NCBI GenBank assembly: GCA_947476405.1 | Contig: CANJQG010000008.1 | Span: 1-60,713 of the forward strand | Source: Thiotrichales bacterium | Lineage (GTDB): Bacteria; Pseudomonadota; Gammaproteobacteria; Francisellales; CACEW01 | Length of the DNA: 60,713 bases | Direction of reading: 5' to 3' | In this document: positions 1 through 8,800 of the stretch, one piece after another | How the letters are laid out: each line of letters opens with the position of its first letter | How positions within the stretch are numbered: position 1 is the stretch's first letter | Program-made: the position numbers and the translations under genes | The notes under the pieces: generated by a model | What the model was told of the DNA's origin: nothing | Seen by the model: the letters and a program-made list of their open reading frames with translations, nothing else | The model's database searches: none

Positions 1-69
1 CATACATTAAGCTTATTGAATGTCGATGTCAATAAATGACTGCTGCAAAAAGACTGCAGGATGCATTCT

Positions 70-88
70 GCTACCCAAAACGCTACCC
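70..88. repeat. Paired GCTACCC repeats outside attL
   Basis: GCTACCC occurs at 70-76 and 82-88, 12 bp apart, just outside the left att-like site. A third copy lies inside the element at 236-242. The 12-bp period equals that of the CTATACA arm-like repeats at the element ends. They may be arm sites of a neighbouring integrase or chance repeats. No gene is visible in 1-134. Confidence 0.25.
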
Positions 89-134
89 AGAGCGAAAAAC
101 CGTGAAGACGCTAAAAAATAAGTTACTGATAAAG

Positions 135-157
135 CTGGTGCTGTCAGGCAGAACCGA
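135..157. other. attL: imperfect copy of the tRNA 3' end
   Basis: The stretch CTGGTGCTGTCAGGC at 135-149 is identical to 60585-60599, the 3' end of the tRNA-like sequence at the other end. Similarity continues with two mismatches through the next eight bases, to 157, covering the T-arm. A tyrosine integrase sits beside the right copy, so this pair is the expected attL/attR. The remainder of 158-394 has no convincing gene, only arm-like repeats. Confidence 0.7.
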
Positions 158-200
158 TAACCCTTGATTTATAAGGCCTTCACGGCATGCAATGAAAAAT

Positions 201-220
201 CTATACACAATCATATACAT
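201..220. repeat. Left integrase arm-type repeats
   Basis: CTATACA at 201-207 is followed 12 bp later by a near copy (ATATACAT at 213-220). The same word with the same 12-bp period occurs at the other end of the element, upstream of the integrase gene (60442, 60454, 60466). Occurrence just inside both att sites suggests integrase arm-binding sites. This is inference from repeat placement. Confidence 0.5.
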
Positions 221-394
221 AATTCTGATTGCTAGGCTACCCCGCCAAAAAGATACTATCAGAATGGCAGAAAGTCGACGTCGCAAACCAACACATACAC
301 ATTTTACACCAACCGGAAAAATTTACAACACAACTGTAACACGCACGCGCACGCACCAATAAGGGGCAGAAAAAATCATTACGGTAAATAATAA

Positions 395-1129
395 CTACTT
401 GACCAGCGCCCAATTATTGAGAAAATATGTCATATCCTGCTTGGCACTACCAAGCAAATACTTTTTGTTCTCAACTTTAATTTTCACCTTATAGCTTTTT
501 TGATCAATTTTCGCTATAACCCCCTCACATACTCTTCGCTCAATCTCGTGTGCTGGGACAATCAAATATTCAGACATTCCTTGATTGCGTAGAACAAAAA
601 TGTAAAATACGCTACTGTGGCTGTGTCGATCGAAGGCGGCCTTGCGTATATTAAAAAAATAACTGTCCTTGTCATACGGATGGCCAGTTTTTACTTGAAC
701 CCCAAAAAAACGATTGTCTTTAGTGGCAATAATATCAATCCCCGAATCAACAGTCATAATACTGGTGTTAAAATTTCGGAAAAGAAGCTCACCACAAACT
801 AAAAATTCTCCAGCTTTTCCCACAAAAAGGCTATCTCTGGAAATTTCTTCTTGCTGCGCTTTCTCTATAGCAATTGACTCGGGGGTCTCTAACAGGTCTT
901 TTTTGCCTGTGTTAATGCTAAAAATTCCACCACCCATCTTTACAAAGTCCGAGCCATCCTTCTTGCCTTTAATATCTCTCAATATCTGAGAATTCATCGT
1001 TAATTCTGGAGTTGCTCCCTCCGTCACCAAAATGCCATCCTCTAAAGCGATGCGGGTTATTTCCTTATAATGCAATGGGCTATTGGATTTTTTTAAAATT
1101 AACACTGCTGCCTGTTTAAAAGTATTCAT
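395..1129 (-). CDS. HARE-HTH / PD-(D/E)xK nuclease-like protein
   Basis: A 244-residue protein. Residues 1-75 look like a HARE-HTH (HB1/ASXL-type winged helix), a fold found fused to restriction enzymes and chromatin proteins. Residues about 100-200 have a nuclease-like core: GKAGEF (E108), DSGIDI (D128/D132) and QVK (145-147), the spacing expected of a PD-(D/E)xK site. The likely role is DNA recognition plus cleavage, so a candidate defence or restriction gene; the substrate is unknown. The ATG at 1129 has GAGG 7 nt upstream. It is the first gene inside attL and shares its strand with the next two genes, 27 bp downstream of the 1157-2068 gene. It could instead be a non-cleaving DNA-binding protein. 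Confidence 0.6.
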   Translation of the reverse strand: MNTFKQAAVLILKKSNSPLHYKEITRIALEDGILVTEGATPELTMNSQILRDIKGKKDGSDFVKMGGGIFSINTGKKDLLETPESIAIEKAQQEEISRDSLFVGKAGEFLVCGELLFRNFNTSIMTVDSGIDIIATKDNRFFGVQVKTGHPYDKDSYFFNIRKAAFDRHSHSSVFYIFVLRNQGMSEYLIVPAHEIERRVCEGVIAKIDQKSYKVKIKVENKKYLLGSAKQDMTYFLNNWALVK

Positions 1130-1156
1130 GCTCCGACCTCATCTATGACTGAAAGA

Positions 1157-2068
1157 CTACTCGACATCCTCTGACTTAAGCTCTCCAGCTGGATTTTTAT
1201 AAATTGACTCTATCATTACCTTAACGCCTGCCTTATCCTCTGCTGCCACTTTAAACAAAAGCTCAAATTGATTAACCGCCTCATTCAAGGTAATCGCATG
1301 TGTTTTCTGCATCGCCCAATAATGTGCAATTTTTTCAGGTGGCAAAATAGCACAAGGATTGACGCCATTTTTCAGCAAAACATCAATAGCAATGCTATAG
1401 GCCCATTTTTTAACAGGCCTTTCAAGATTACGCCCAGGAATCAATCCGGCCCATTCCTTAATTTGCGGAGGTGGCACCTTCCGATTTTTTCCTAACTTTA
1501 GCGCTGCCTCTTCAAGCTCTGAACAGGTTTTTCCTAAAGGCTGATCTAAATCAAGCAATGCTTTAAAAAGTTTGCGATCACTTTGATCAAATTCTTTTGG
1601 CTTTTCCAATTCGACGTGAATGCCCACCTCGTTTAAAATATTGGACTTGAAGCCATTGACCTTATCCACAATGCTTTCAACAATTGCGGTGCGCTTCAGC
1701 AGAGCCTCAAGCATGATTTCGCTGGGGATAAAATCAATATCGGCACGTTTAGCCTCAATATAGAGCTTAGTTAGGGCTGCGTGTAATTTTTTGGGAATTC
1801 GCAGCGTAATTTTTTCAGCATCATCAACTTCGCTTTGCAGGCGTTCAGCAAATTTCGCCTCAGCCAACCAGTTTTTAAGCTGCAAAACCTCCTCGGGATT
1901 AAGATATTCCAGCATGCTTGAATCATAGCCATCTTTAAGATAAAAAGACCCGATTTGCTTGTAATTGTATTTGATGCGCTCCGAGACCTCATCCGTGAGA
2001 CGATATCGCCTAAAAATGTCAACCCTGACGCCGTTACGCGGGGAGCTTTTTGTTCTAATCTCTAGCAT
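1157..2068 (-). CDS. Unknown protein with central RHH-like segment
   Basis: A 303-residue protein that I do not recognise. The middle (about residues 85-125) reads like a ribbon-helix-helix DNA-binding segment: KITLRIPKKLHAALTKLY followed by a second helix, the pattern of Arc/CopG-type repressors. The rest is charged and mostly helical, with no membrane segment. I chose the ATG at 2068, which has GAGGGA 5 nt upstream, over the TTG at 2080. It lies between two other minus-strand genes (gaps 27 and 56 bp) and is probably co-transcribed with them. A partition, transfer-control or defence-accessory role is possible, but nothing in the sequence decides this. Confidence 0.6.
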   Translation of the reverse strand: MLEIRTKSSPRNGVRVDIFRRYRLTDEVSERIKYNYKQIGSFYLKDGYDSSMLEYLNPEEVLQLKNWLAEAKFAERLQSEVDDAEKITLRIPKKLHAALTKLYIEAKRADIDFIPSEIMLEALLKRTAIVESIVDKVNGFKSNILNEVGIHVELEKPKEFDQSDRKLFKALLDLDQPLGKTCSELEEAALKLGKNRKVPPPQIKEWAGLIPGRNLERPVKKWAYSIAIDVLLKNGVNPCAILPPEKIAHYWAMQKTHAITLNEAVNQFELLFKVAAEDKAGVKVMIESIYKNPAGELKSEDVE

Positions 2069-2124
2069 GCATTCCCTCAATCAAGAGAGGGGCTTTACCC
2101 CCTCCCGTATTTCAAATTTTACTG

Positions 2125-2871
2125 CTAATCTTTTTGCCTAATTATGACGCAAGTCTTAGCTTTTTTAAAGGCGCTTATCTCTTTTTGCGCGACAATTTCC
2201 ATCTTGTCCAGATTGTACCAGATAACATGCCCTTTGTGTTTATAGCTTTTGGTGACCCTCACGGCGAAGAATGAAGTATTCAGAATGGCCTCTTCAAAGC
2301 GAACATATTCTTCATCAAATATTTTCTCATTCACCAGACGCCGCAAATTAAGCATGCCCAATGGGTTTTCTTTTTCGCGCCTGTAAGTATCCGCAAAGGG
2401 GAAAGGCACCCCATTAACGACCAGGCCACGCACAAAATTATTATCGTTCGTTATCGCGCCCGTGATCAATGGCTTTGTTTTATTGACGCCGTGCAAATGA
2501 ATCAGGTTATTAATTCTGGCGTTGATTACTCCAACTTCATTTTGAAAATCCGCCTCACAGGTTTTGACAAACTCAACCAAGGCCATTAAAAAATCTAATC
2601 CCTTCAGCGAACGAACCTCCTGCGAGACTTGATAGCTCTTTTTAAAAAAAGGATATTCCCACACACACAGTAATTCTTTTGCAAGTGCTGGGTAGTGCAA
2701 AACTTCATTGCCCGTTAAATAAAGGCAACCTGTTTGCGCCCTAAAATTTAGCTGATCATACTTCATGAACCCATCGCAATCATTATTATACGCATCTGAT
2801 AATTTACTGTAGTTCAATGCCTCTAGGGTGCCATAGTTACTAAAATAAGATTTTGTTTTTTGCTCTATCAT
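2125..2871 (-). CDS. Hypothetical protein
   Basis: A 248-residue soluble protein that I do not recognise. It has no signal peptide, membrane segment or obvious catalytic motif. It is rich in aromatic and charged residues with a basic C-terminus. The ATG at 2871 has GGAG 7 nt upstream. It is the first gene of the leftward trio 2871-395, so it may share a function with the RHH-like and HARE-nuclease genes downstream. The region upstream is AT-rich and carries the promoter of the divergent J-domain operon. Confidence 0.55.
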   Translation of the reverse strand: MIEQKTKSYFSNYGTLEALNYSKLSDAYNNDCDGFMKYDQLNFRAQTGCLYLTGNEVLHYPALAKELLCVWEYPFFKKSYQVSQEVRSLKGLDFLMALVEFVKTCEADFQNEVGVINARINNLIHLHGVNKTKPLITGAITNDNNFVRGLVVNGVPFPFADTYRREKENPLGMLNLRRLVNEKIFDEEYVRFEEAILNTSFFAVRVTKSYKHKGHVIWYNLDKMEIVAQKEISAFKKAKTCVIIRQKD

Positions 2872-3122
2872 GGTGTTTCTCCGTTATCTTTACGACGTTA
2901 TAACAAGCCTTATTGCTTATTACGCCTTCATTATGACAAATGCCTTTATCACTGTCAAGCATAATTGTATAGATATTTATACTAACATCAAAAAATCATT
3001 GATTACAACAGAATCTTAAATTAATCTAACACATTGTTTATATATGATCTAAAAGATTTAAAACAAAGAATAATGCATGATAAGATCATGATTATTATAT
3101 AAAAGATTATATCTAAAAACAC

Positions 3123-3151
3123 TTGACATCCTCAAGAACCCTTGATATACT
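3123..3151 (+). promoter_or_regulatory. Sigma-70 promoter of the J-domain/traF operon
   Basis: TTGACA (3123-3128), a 17-bp spacer and TATACT (3146-3151) form a near-consensus sigma-70 promoter. Transcription would start near 3158, about 70 bp before the J-domain gene. This is one of the strongest promoters visible in the window, so repression by a factor binding the adjacent palindrome is plausible. Confidence 0.7.
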
Positions 3152-3154
3152 GAA

Positions 3155-3179
3155 CATACTAAGTCAAAAGCTTAGTATG
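3155..3179. promoter_or_regulatory. Operator-like inverted repeat CATACTAAG-N7-CTTAGTATG
   Basis: Perfect 9-bp inverted repeats at 3155-3163 and 3171-3179, with a 7-bp spacer, overlap the predicted transcription start of the promoter at 3123. The position fits a repressor operator. The binding protein is unknown. Candidates within the element are the AlpA-like protein (57011), the RHH-like proteins and the S24-type regulator. Confidence 0.55.
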
Positions 3180-3225
3180 AATATAAAAGTAAACATGCCA
3201 AATAGGGCGCAAAGGAGAAGACAAA

Positions 3226-3705
3226 ATGAATATCAAAGATGCACTTTCAATTTTAGGTGTTGAAGCTGGAACAGCTACCCCTGAATCAATTAAATTGGCT
3301 TACAGAAGAGCCGCTCAAAAGAATCACCCTGACCGCAACCCCTCAAGTGAACATATGATGAAATTGATCAATGTCGCTTATGACCTTGTGAAGGATTTTA
3401 ACGGTGAAGTTGAAGAAAGCAAAAACTTCGGCGATGCAATCAGCGCCGCATTAAATGCCATTTTTGGCTTAGGCCTACATATCGAAGTCTGTGGCTCATG
3501 GGTTTGGGTTACTGGTAACACTCGCCCCCACAAAGACATTTTAAAAGCCGCAGGTTTTTTGTGGTCATCTAAAAAAATCTGCTGGTACTTTAGACCTGAA
3601 AATAAAAGGGGTCGCAGCAAGGCGGGCAGCTGGTCGATGAATGAGATTCGCGATGCATTTGGCAGCGAAAAAATCAAAGACACGCAAAAAAGATTGGCAG
3701 CCTAA
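3226..3705 (+). CDS. J-domain (DnaJ-like) protein
   Basis: A 159-residue protein with an N-terminal J-domain. Residues 1-58 include a helix II/III arrangement and the HPD tripeptide at 34-36 that stimulates Hsp70 (DnaK) ATPase. The C-terminal part, about residues 80-140, is rich in Trp and Gly and resembles the small DnaJ-like proteins often carried by conjugative plasmids and ICEs. It lacks the zinc fingers and C-terminal domains of a full DnaJ. The ATG at 3226 follows AAGGAG with good spacing. It is the first gene of a rightward run ending with traF. It may recruit host DnaK to a transfer protein; that role is inference. Confidence 0.8.
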   Translation: MNIKDALSILGVEAGTATPESIKLAYRRAAQKNHPDRNPSSEHMMKLINVAYDLVKDFNGEVEESKNFGDAISAALNAIFGLGLHIEVCGSWVWVTGNTRPHKDILKAAGFLWSSKKICWYFRPENKRGRSKAGSWSMNEIRDAFGSEKIKDTQKRLAA

Positions 3706-3744
3706 AGCTGCCTTCTTCAAACTCCAAACTAATGAGGTGACAAA

Positions 3745-4071
3745 ATGGCTACATGGCGCAAAATGAAAAAAGAATTAATCAACGATCTGAACAAACTTAA
3801 AAAGGAAACGACAGATTGGATCTACCTGAGAGATATACAAATCCCAACTCTCATTTATGCATCTATCCCAACCTCCCATCGCGAGATTGTAAACCTATTA
3901 TTAAAGCAGCCATATTTTGCTTATATCGACAATCCCAGCAATATTAATAATGCAGGAAAAATTGATGCCTATAAAATTATCTGGAGCTCAATTTATGAAT
4001 CGCTTTTGGAAGTTGCGTACGAATGGCTCATAGAGGCACGCGAAGAAGCCAAAAAACTTTTGGCCGCATAA
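3745..4071 (+). CDS. Hypothetical small protein
   Basis: A 108-residue, mostly helical, charged soluble protein that I do not recognise. It has no signal peptide or membrane segment. The ATG at 3745 has GAGGTG about 5 nt upstream. It lies 39 bp after the J-domain gene and 39 bp before a membrane-protein gene on the same strand, so it is probably part of the operon that ends in traF and has a transfer or maintenance role. That context is the only functional clue. Confidence 0.6.
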   Translation: MATWRKMKKELINDLNKLKKETTDWIYLRDIQIPTLIYASIPTSHREIVNLLLKQPYFAYIDNPSNINNAGKIDAYKIIWSSIYESLLEVAYEWLIEAREEAKKLLAA

Positions 4072-4110
4072 CCCAGATAGCCCCCAACAAATTACAGAGG
4101 AAGACCTATC

Positions 4111-4539
4111 ATGACAACAACAGCAAACACAACGAATCAAGCCAAAGCCCCAGAGACTAAACAATCGGACAAAATACAGATCTTCATGCGCAAGCAATGG
4201 GCTGTGGTCAAATACGCTTTCTCAATTGAGCGCGCCTTGATTCACCTGGTCACCGCAGCCTTACTTTTTGGCTTTGCCTTATTCATCAAAACAGGGGGTT
4301 ATGTTGCAGGCCATAATCAAATTTATGCAGGATTACTTTTTATTGCCGCAGGCATCCAGATTTTTAGAGCCTGCAAGCACAGCCTGACACCTGCCGCTTT
4401 AATGCTTTTGATTGGATTCGGCGGGCAATATCTTTTAGGCTGTCACGTTGACATTTATCTCGCAAAAACAGATTTGCAGATGATCGCAGGTGCTGGAATT
4501 GTAGGCCTGCTTGCTTGCTCATTCTACCGTTTGCGTTAG
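4111..4539 (+). CDS. Hypothetical integral membrane protein
   Basis: A 142-residue protein. After a polar N-terminus of about 40 residues there are three to four hydrophobic segments (about 45-60, 70-84, 88-105 and 115-140), with short loops and a basic C-terminus. I do not recognise a family. A ribosome binding site (AGAGGAAG) precedes the ATG. It is placed 36 bp before traF in the J-domain operon. Small membrane proteins at this position in Trb-type elements could take part in pilus assembly or exclusion, but nothing specific is visible. Confidence 0.6.
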   Translation: MTTTANTTNQAKAPETKQSDKIQIFMRKQWAVVKYAFSIERALIHLVTAALLFGFALFIKTGGYVAGHNQIYAGLLFIAAGIQIFRACKHSLTPAALMLLIGFGGQYLLGCHVDIYLAKTDLQMIAGAGIVGLLACSFYRLR

Positions 4540-4575
4540 AATGGAAATGACCCACCAGCTGGAGGCAATCAAACC

Positions 4576-5136
4576 ATGATCAAATGCACCGCAAAAATCC
4601 TCATCAAAATCGTTTTGATTACGCTGCTGGTGATTGTTCTACTGATTGCCATTATCGATTTATTTTCAGTAGTGGCATTGTCGGCAGGCTATTACATGAA
4701 TTGGACGACATCAATGCCCATCGGGTTTTATAAAGTCGGGGTGCCGAATCAGCTGCAAAGGGGTGATGATGTCATGGCCTGCTTGCCACCCGCAATTGGG
4801 AGCGATGGTCTGCATCATGAATACTTAATGCCGGGTAAATGCCCTGGTGGTTTTGAGCCGATTATCAAAGAGCTTGTTGCGGTGCCTGGTGACTCGATTG
4901 TTTTGAGTTCTGAGGCGATAACCGTCAATGGCAAAGCCTATCCTGCACATACCCGCGACAAAGATCATTTAGGGCGCGTTTTGGCCGCCATTCCACGCGG
5001 CAATTACCCCAACACCCAAAACTATTGGCTCTATGGCAAAAACAGCCCCGAGGACTCCTGGGATTCGCGTTATTGGGGCGGAGTCGATCGGAGCAGCATT
5101 ATCAAAACAGCCACCCCAATATTGACCCTCCCTTAA
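4576..5136 (+). CDS. traF: TraF-type conjugative peptidase (S26 family)
   Basis: A 186-residue membrane-anchored peptidase of the signal peptidase I (S26) family. One long N-terminal hydrophobic segment (about 8-38) is followed by NWTTSMPIGFY with the nucleophile Ser46 and by IKELVAVPGD with the general-base Lys98. In RP4, TraF trims and cyclises the TrbC pilin, and trbC is present here at 45344, so the two probably work together despite being 40 kb apart. The ATG follows GGAGG. The stop codon overlaps the stop of the convergent traD gene by 4 bp. It is the last gene of the operon starting at 3226. Confidence 0.88.
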   Translation: MIKCTAKILIKIVLITLLVIVLLIAIIDLFSVVALSAGYYMNWTTSMPIGFYKVGVPNQLQRGDDVMACLPPAIGSDGLHHEYLMPGKCPGGFEPIIKELVAVPGDSIVLSSEAITVNGKAYPAHTRDKDHLGRVLAAIPRGNYPNTQNYWLYGKNSPEDSWDSRYWGGVDRSSIIKTATPILTLP

Positions 5137-5348
5137 GATTTCAAAAAAGCCTGCATGCCCTTTGATTTAAACAAAGTGCGCATGCCTGGATCATTCAAAC
5201 TTTCTTTGAGGGAAAGAAGACCGCCCAGAATGATATCTTTTGGCTCGGCCTCCAGATCTGCTTTCACAATCAGCCCGCCCCATTCAATTTTGCGGCGGGT
5301 GTCTGCTCTGCGATATTCAAACTGTGCTTTCTGATACGATTTTTCCAT
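5133..5348 (-). CDS. traD: TraD-like small conjugal transfer protein
   Basis: A 71-residue basic protein matching the size and pattern of the small TraD proteins of Ti-type and related MOBQ systems. These are encoded next to traC and opposite traA and help relaxosome function. It contains RRADTRRKIEWGGLIVKAD, typical of this family. It ends tail to tail with traF (4-bp overlap). It lies 31 bp downstream of traC on the same strand, so traC and traD probably form a two-gene operon reading away from oriT. It is not related to the large F-plasmid TraD ATPase. Confidence 0.75.
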   Translation of the reverse strand: MEKSYQKAQFEYRRADTRRKIEWGGLIVKADLEAEPKDIILGGLLSLKESLNDPGMRTLFKSKGMQAFLKS

Positions 5349-5379
5349 TCTGTATTTCTCCTGACGACAGCGGACAAAG

Positions 5380-5589
5380 TCACGATTTTTTCGGGCTGCT
5401 TTTAGGCAACCCCTTCGCGAGCGTGGCCAGCTGGTCTTTCAGTACAGAATTATCATAATCGCCGAGACCTGCATCAATGCAAAGCTTTCCCAATTCCTGG
5501 GCGCGTTTTTGAATTGCTAAACGATAGGCTTTTTCGGCTGCCGCAAGTGCGGTCTTTTTCTTTTGAATCAAGTCTTGTGTATAGGACAT
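5380..5589 (-). CDS. traC: TraC-like relaxosome accessory protein
   Basis: A 69-residue protein starting MSYTQDLIQKKKTALAAAEK, helical and Lys/Ala-rich, with a basic tail. By size, composition and place it fits the small TraC proteins of Ti-like transfer regions. I chose the ATG at 5589, which has an AGAGTAAC-like ribosome binding site, over the longer frame from 5649, because the extension runs into the presumed oriT and looks non-coding. It is transcribed away from traA, with the 5590-5827 intergenic region between them. Confidence 0.65.
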   Translation of the reverse strand: MSYTQDLIQKKKTALAAAEKAYRLAIQKRAQELGKLCIDAGLGDYDNSVLKDQLATLAKGLPKSSPKKS

Positions 5590-5827
5590 GATAGTTACTC
5601 TCCATTTGTTGTTATTCACAAATGAAGGGAAATATGCAAGAGGAATCATATCAGACTTTTGACCTTAATGCAACCACCCCCGCAAGGCAAAAGTTATCCA
5701 CAGAAATTTTCCCTGGAGAAAAATCAAAAGCTAATTCCACCGCGTAAGGCGGATCTATTCGCCTGGAGCTCAACTCAGGGGTGTTTTTAGGCCCCTGCGC
5801 AATATACATTGCTTGGCAAAGGTTAAA
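5590..5827. other. Candidate oriT between traC and traA
   Basis: The region lies between divergent traC and traA, the place of oriT in Ti-like MOBQ systems. It contains GCGCAATATACAT at 5797-5809, which resembles (from memory) the nic region of pTi oriT (GCGCAATTATACG). It also has short inverted repeats such as CCGCGTAAGGCGG at about 5740-5752. Exact nick position and strand were not determined. No convincing gene fits here; the minus-strand ORF across 5651-6199 shadows traA. Confidence 0.55.
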
Positions 5828-8800
5828 ATGTCCGTATTGTTTAACGAAAGAAAGGATAGATACAAAGTGGCGATCGAATTTGCTGGTTGTCTCGTTTACT
5901 CCCGCAGCAAGGGGCATAATGCGGTGCAAGCGGCTGCCTATCGTTCGGCATCTATCCTTTTTGATGAACGCACGGGGCAGTGGTTTGACTATCGCCACAA
6001 GGAAGGCGTTGTGCATTCTGAGATTATGCTGCCCCCAGGTGGCCACGAATCCTTTAAAGATCGCTCTACCCTCTGGAATCATATCGAAAAAATCGAAAAA
6101 CGCGCTGATTCCCAACTTGCCAAAGACTATATTTTGGCGCTTCCAAAAGAGCTCTCCCTCGAGCAAAACATTGATCTGGCACGCCGCTTTGCGGATCACT
6201 ATTTTGTGTCAAAAGGCCTCGTGGCAGACGTCAATATTCACTACGACAATGGCAATCCCCATGCCCATATTTTTGTGACGACTCGGCGCTTATTGGGGAT
6301 GAGTTTTTCACTGAAAGCGCGGGATCTCAACCCTGAGTTTTTCCAAAAAATGGTCGTGGCAAAAGACTACTGGAATGCGCTGTGGCGCGAGTTTCAGACC
6401 GATTATTTTGTTGAAAAAAATCTGGATGTATTTGTTGATCCCAATCACCTAGTTGCTGGTGTACATCGTGGCCGCAGAAAGACTGATGATCGCGCTGATT
6501 ATATCGATGCAAAAAACACCCATCACGAAGAGCTCGCACGCGAAATTGCACTGACTTCCCCTGAGGCTGTTTTGAATCAACTTAGCAAGCAGTACACGGT
6601 CTTCGGTGAGCGCGAAATGGCGTGCATTATCAACAAAGCGACGAAGACTGTCGAAGAATTTCAGACCGCTATGAATCAGCTGAAAGCCCACCCTAGCTTA
6701 ATTGCCCTTGGACCTGGCGATGATGGACGTCAAAAGTATGCCACCCGCCAAGCGGTTGTGATGGAATCCAAGCTGGAAGATGACGCCTATAAACTGCAAA
6801 AAAATGCGCATCACATGGTGGCCACTTGGCGGGTGGAAGAAGCCCTCAGCAAATATGGGTTGAACGAAGGTCAGGAGCGCGCTTTACGCCATATTATGCT
6901 TGAGGGCGATATGGCGATTATTGTGGGCAAAGCAGGAACTGGTAAATCCTACCTGATGAAGGCTGCAAATGAGATTTGGCAACAAGAAGGATATCGCGTC
7001 ATCGGCACCGCTGTCGCAGGGATTGCTTCTGAAAGTTTAGAGTCTGAATCAAACATCCAGAGCTCAACCATTGCCTCGCTCAAATACAGACTTGAGAAGG
7101 GCCAAATCAAACTGACTGACAAAGATATTCTGGTACTCGATGAAGCGGGGATGGTGGATGCCTACGACATGCAGAAATTGATTCGTGCTGCACGTGAGGC
7201 TGGAGCCAAATTAATTCTGGTGGGCGATCACAACCAGGTTCAAGCAATTGGCCCAGGTGCGCCATTCCGCTCCCTGCTTGAAAAAATTGGCTTTATGGAA
7301 CTTGATGAAATCATCCGTCAAAAACAGGATATTGACCGTATCGCAACAGGATTGCTCTCCTCAGGCAAAACAGGTGCAGCTTTGGATATTTACAGCCAAA
7401 AAGGTCAGATTAATTTGGCCAATACTGGGTCTGAAGCTGAAGCCGCCCTCATCAACAAATGGCAGGAATATCTGGGTGGTGATATCCGCTTAAATCTCAC
7501 TGCCAGCATTATTTTGGCGCATCGTAATGATGATGTGAATCAACTGAACTTGAAAGCGCGTGCAGCATTGATTCAAAGCGGACATCTATCCAGCAAAGGC
7601 GCTGAATTTGAAACCAAATCTGGCAAGATAACTTTGACTGCTGGAGACCGCATCCTCTTCACCGAAAATTCTTGGAAATTAAAAGTGAAGAACGGCCATT
7701 TTGCCACGGTTAAAAGCATTAAAGAATCTACCATCACCGCAGTGATTACCAAAGGGGATAAGGAGCGTGAAGTCGTCTTTGATGCAGGGGAATACAAACA
7801 CTTTGGTTATGGCTATGCGGCAACGATTTACAAGACCCAAGGGGTAACGGTTGATAATACGTTTATCTACGCTGGAGGCACCTACTGGAACCGCAATCTA
7901 ATTTACGTTGCCCTATCACGCCATCGCCACAATGTCTTCCTATTTGCGGATCGTGAGACCCATCGCAATTTTGAGACCCTGAAAAAGAATCTGAGCCGAT
8001 TCTCCATCAAAGATGCGGTCATCGACTTCCCACTACAATATGCAATCCGCCGTGGCTTTGATCCTGAAAAAATGGTGGGCCAATGGATTGAAAGCCTCCA
8101 TCAGGCGAAGGAAAAAGTAAAAGACAAATGGCTGTTCATGGCCAATTATGAAGCTTATGAAGAACGCGTGAAAGCCTCCCAAAAAGAAGACGCCACTCAG
8201 CGCCGCAGAGAGGATGCTGTTCTGGTTGCCAGATTTGTGGATCTCTATCGCGAAGTGGGACGCGAATGGTCGAGCATGAAAAACGATTTGAAGGCTGGAG
8301 AAGAGATGTCGAGCCACGCCAAATTCTCCCAAAATTATGATCTGATCACCGAGCGCAATCGGCTCGCTTTCCAGATTTACAACAATGCGCCCAAATATGA
8401 ATTGGCGATGGAGCTAAATGACATTGATCTCAGCACCCTACAACCCTATGTCAGCGCTCACCTAGCCCGTGAACGGGTGTTACGCTATGAATATCTGGCC
8501 AAAAACAACAGCCCCCTCGCTGCGGGCAAAATTGCTACTGAGATTGCCAAAGAAGGTAAAATGCATGGGCAGTTTGTGCGTGAACGTGGCTTAAATTGGG
8601 AAACGATTAATGGTCTTGCAAAAGTCTATACGCAAAAACACCTACTCTTTTCACTGGATCAATCCCAAAGGCGTTTGCATCAGGATGTATTAGCCTACCT
8701 GCAACAATCCCGCGATCGGATTCAACTCTGCAAGAAAAAATCACCCAAGCCAGAACGGATGCATTGGGAGACTGCACGCCTAGACGCCATGGCCTACGGC

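Larger units (their letters stand above)
2872..3225. other. AT-rich divergent intergenic region
   Basis: These 354 bp separate the leftward 2871 gene from the rightward J-domain operon. They are strongly AT-rich, with several partial palindromes (for example GTATAGATATTTATAC near 2967-2982). A clear rightward promoter and an operator-like palindrome lie at 3123-3179 and are listed separately. I see no ORF of interest here. Confidence 0.5.

Noticed and set aside
83..286. Minus-strand ORF across attL
   Set aside because: It runs through the att repeat and arm-like repeats, has no ribosome binding site, and its translation resembles no protein.
5651..6199. Minus-strand ORF of 182 codons between traC and traA
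   Set aside because: It lies opposite the conserved relaxase domain of traA and the presumed oriT, so it is a shadow frame.
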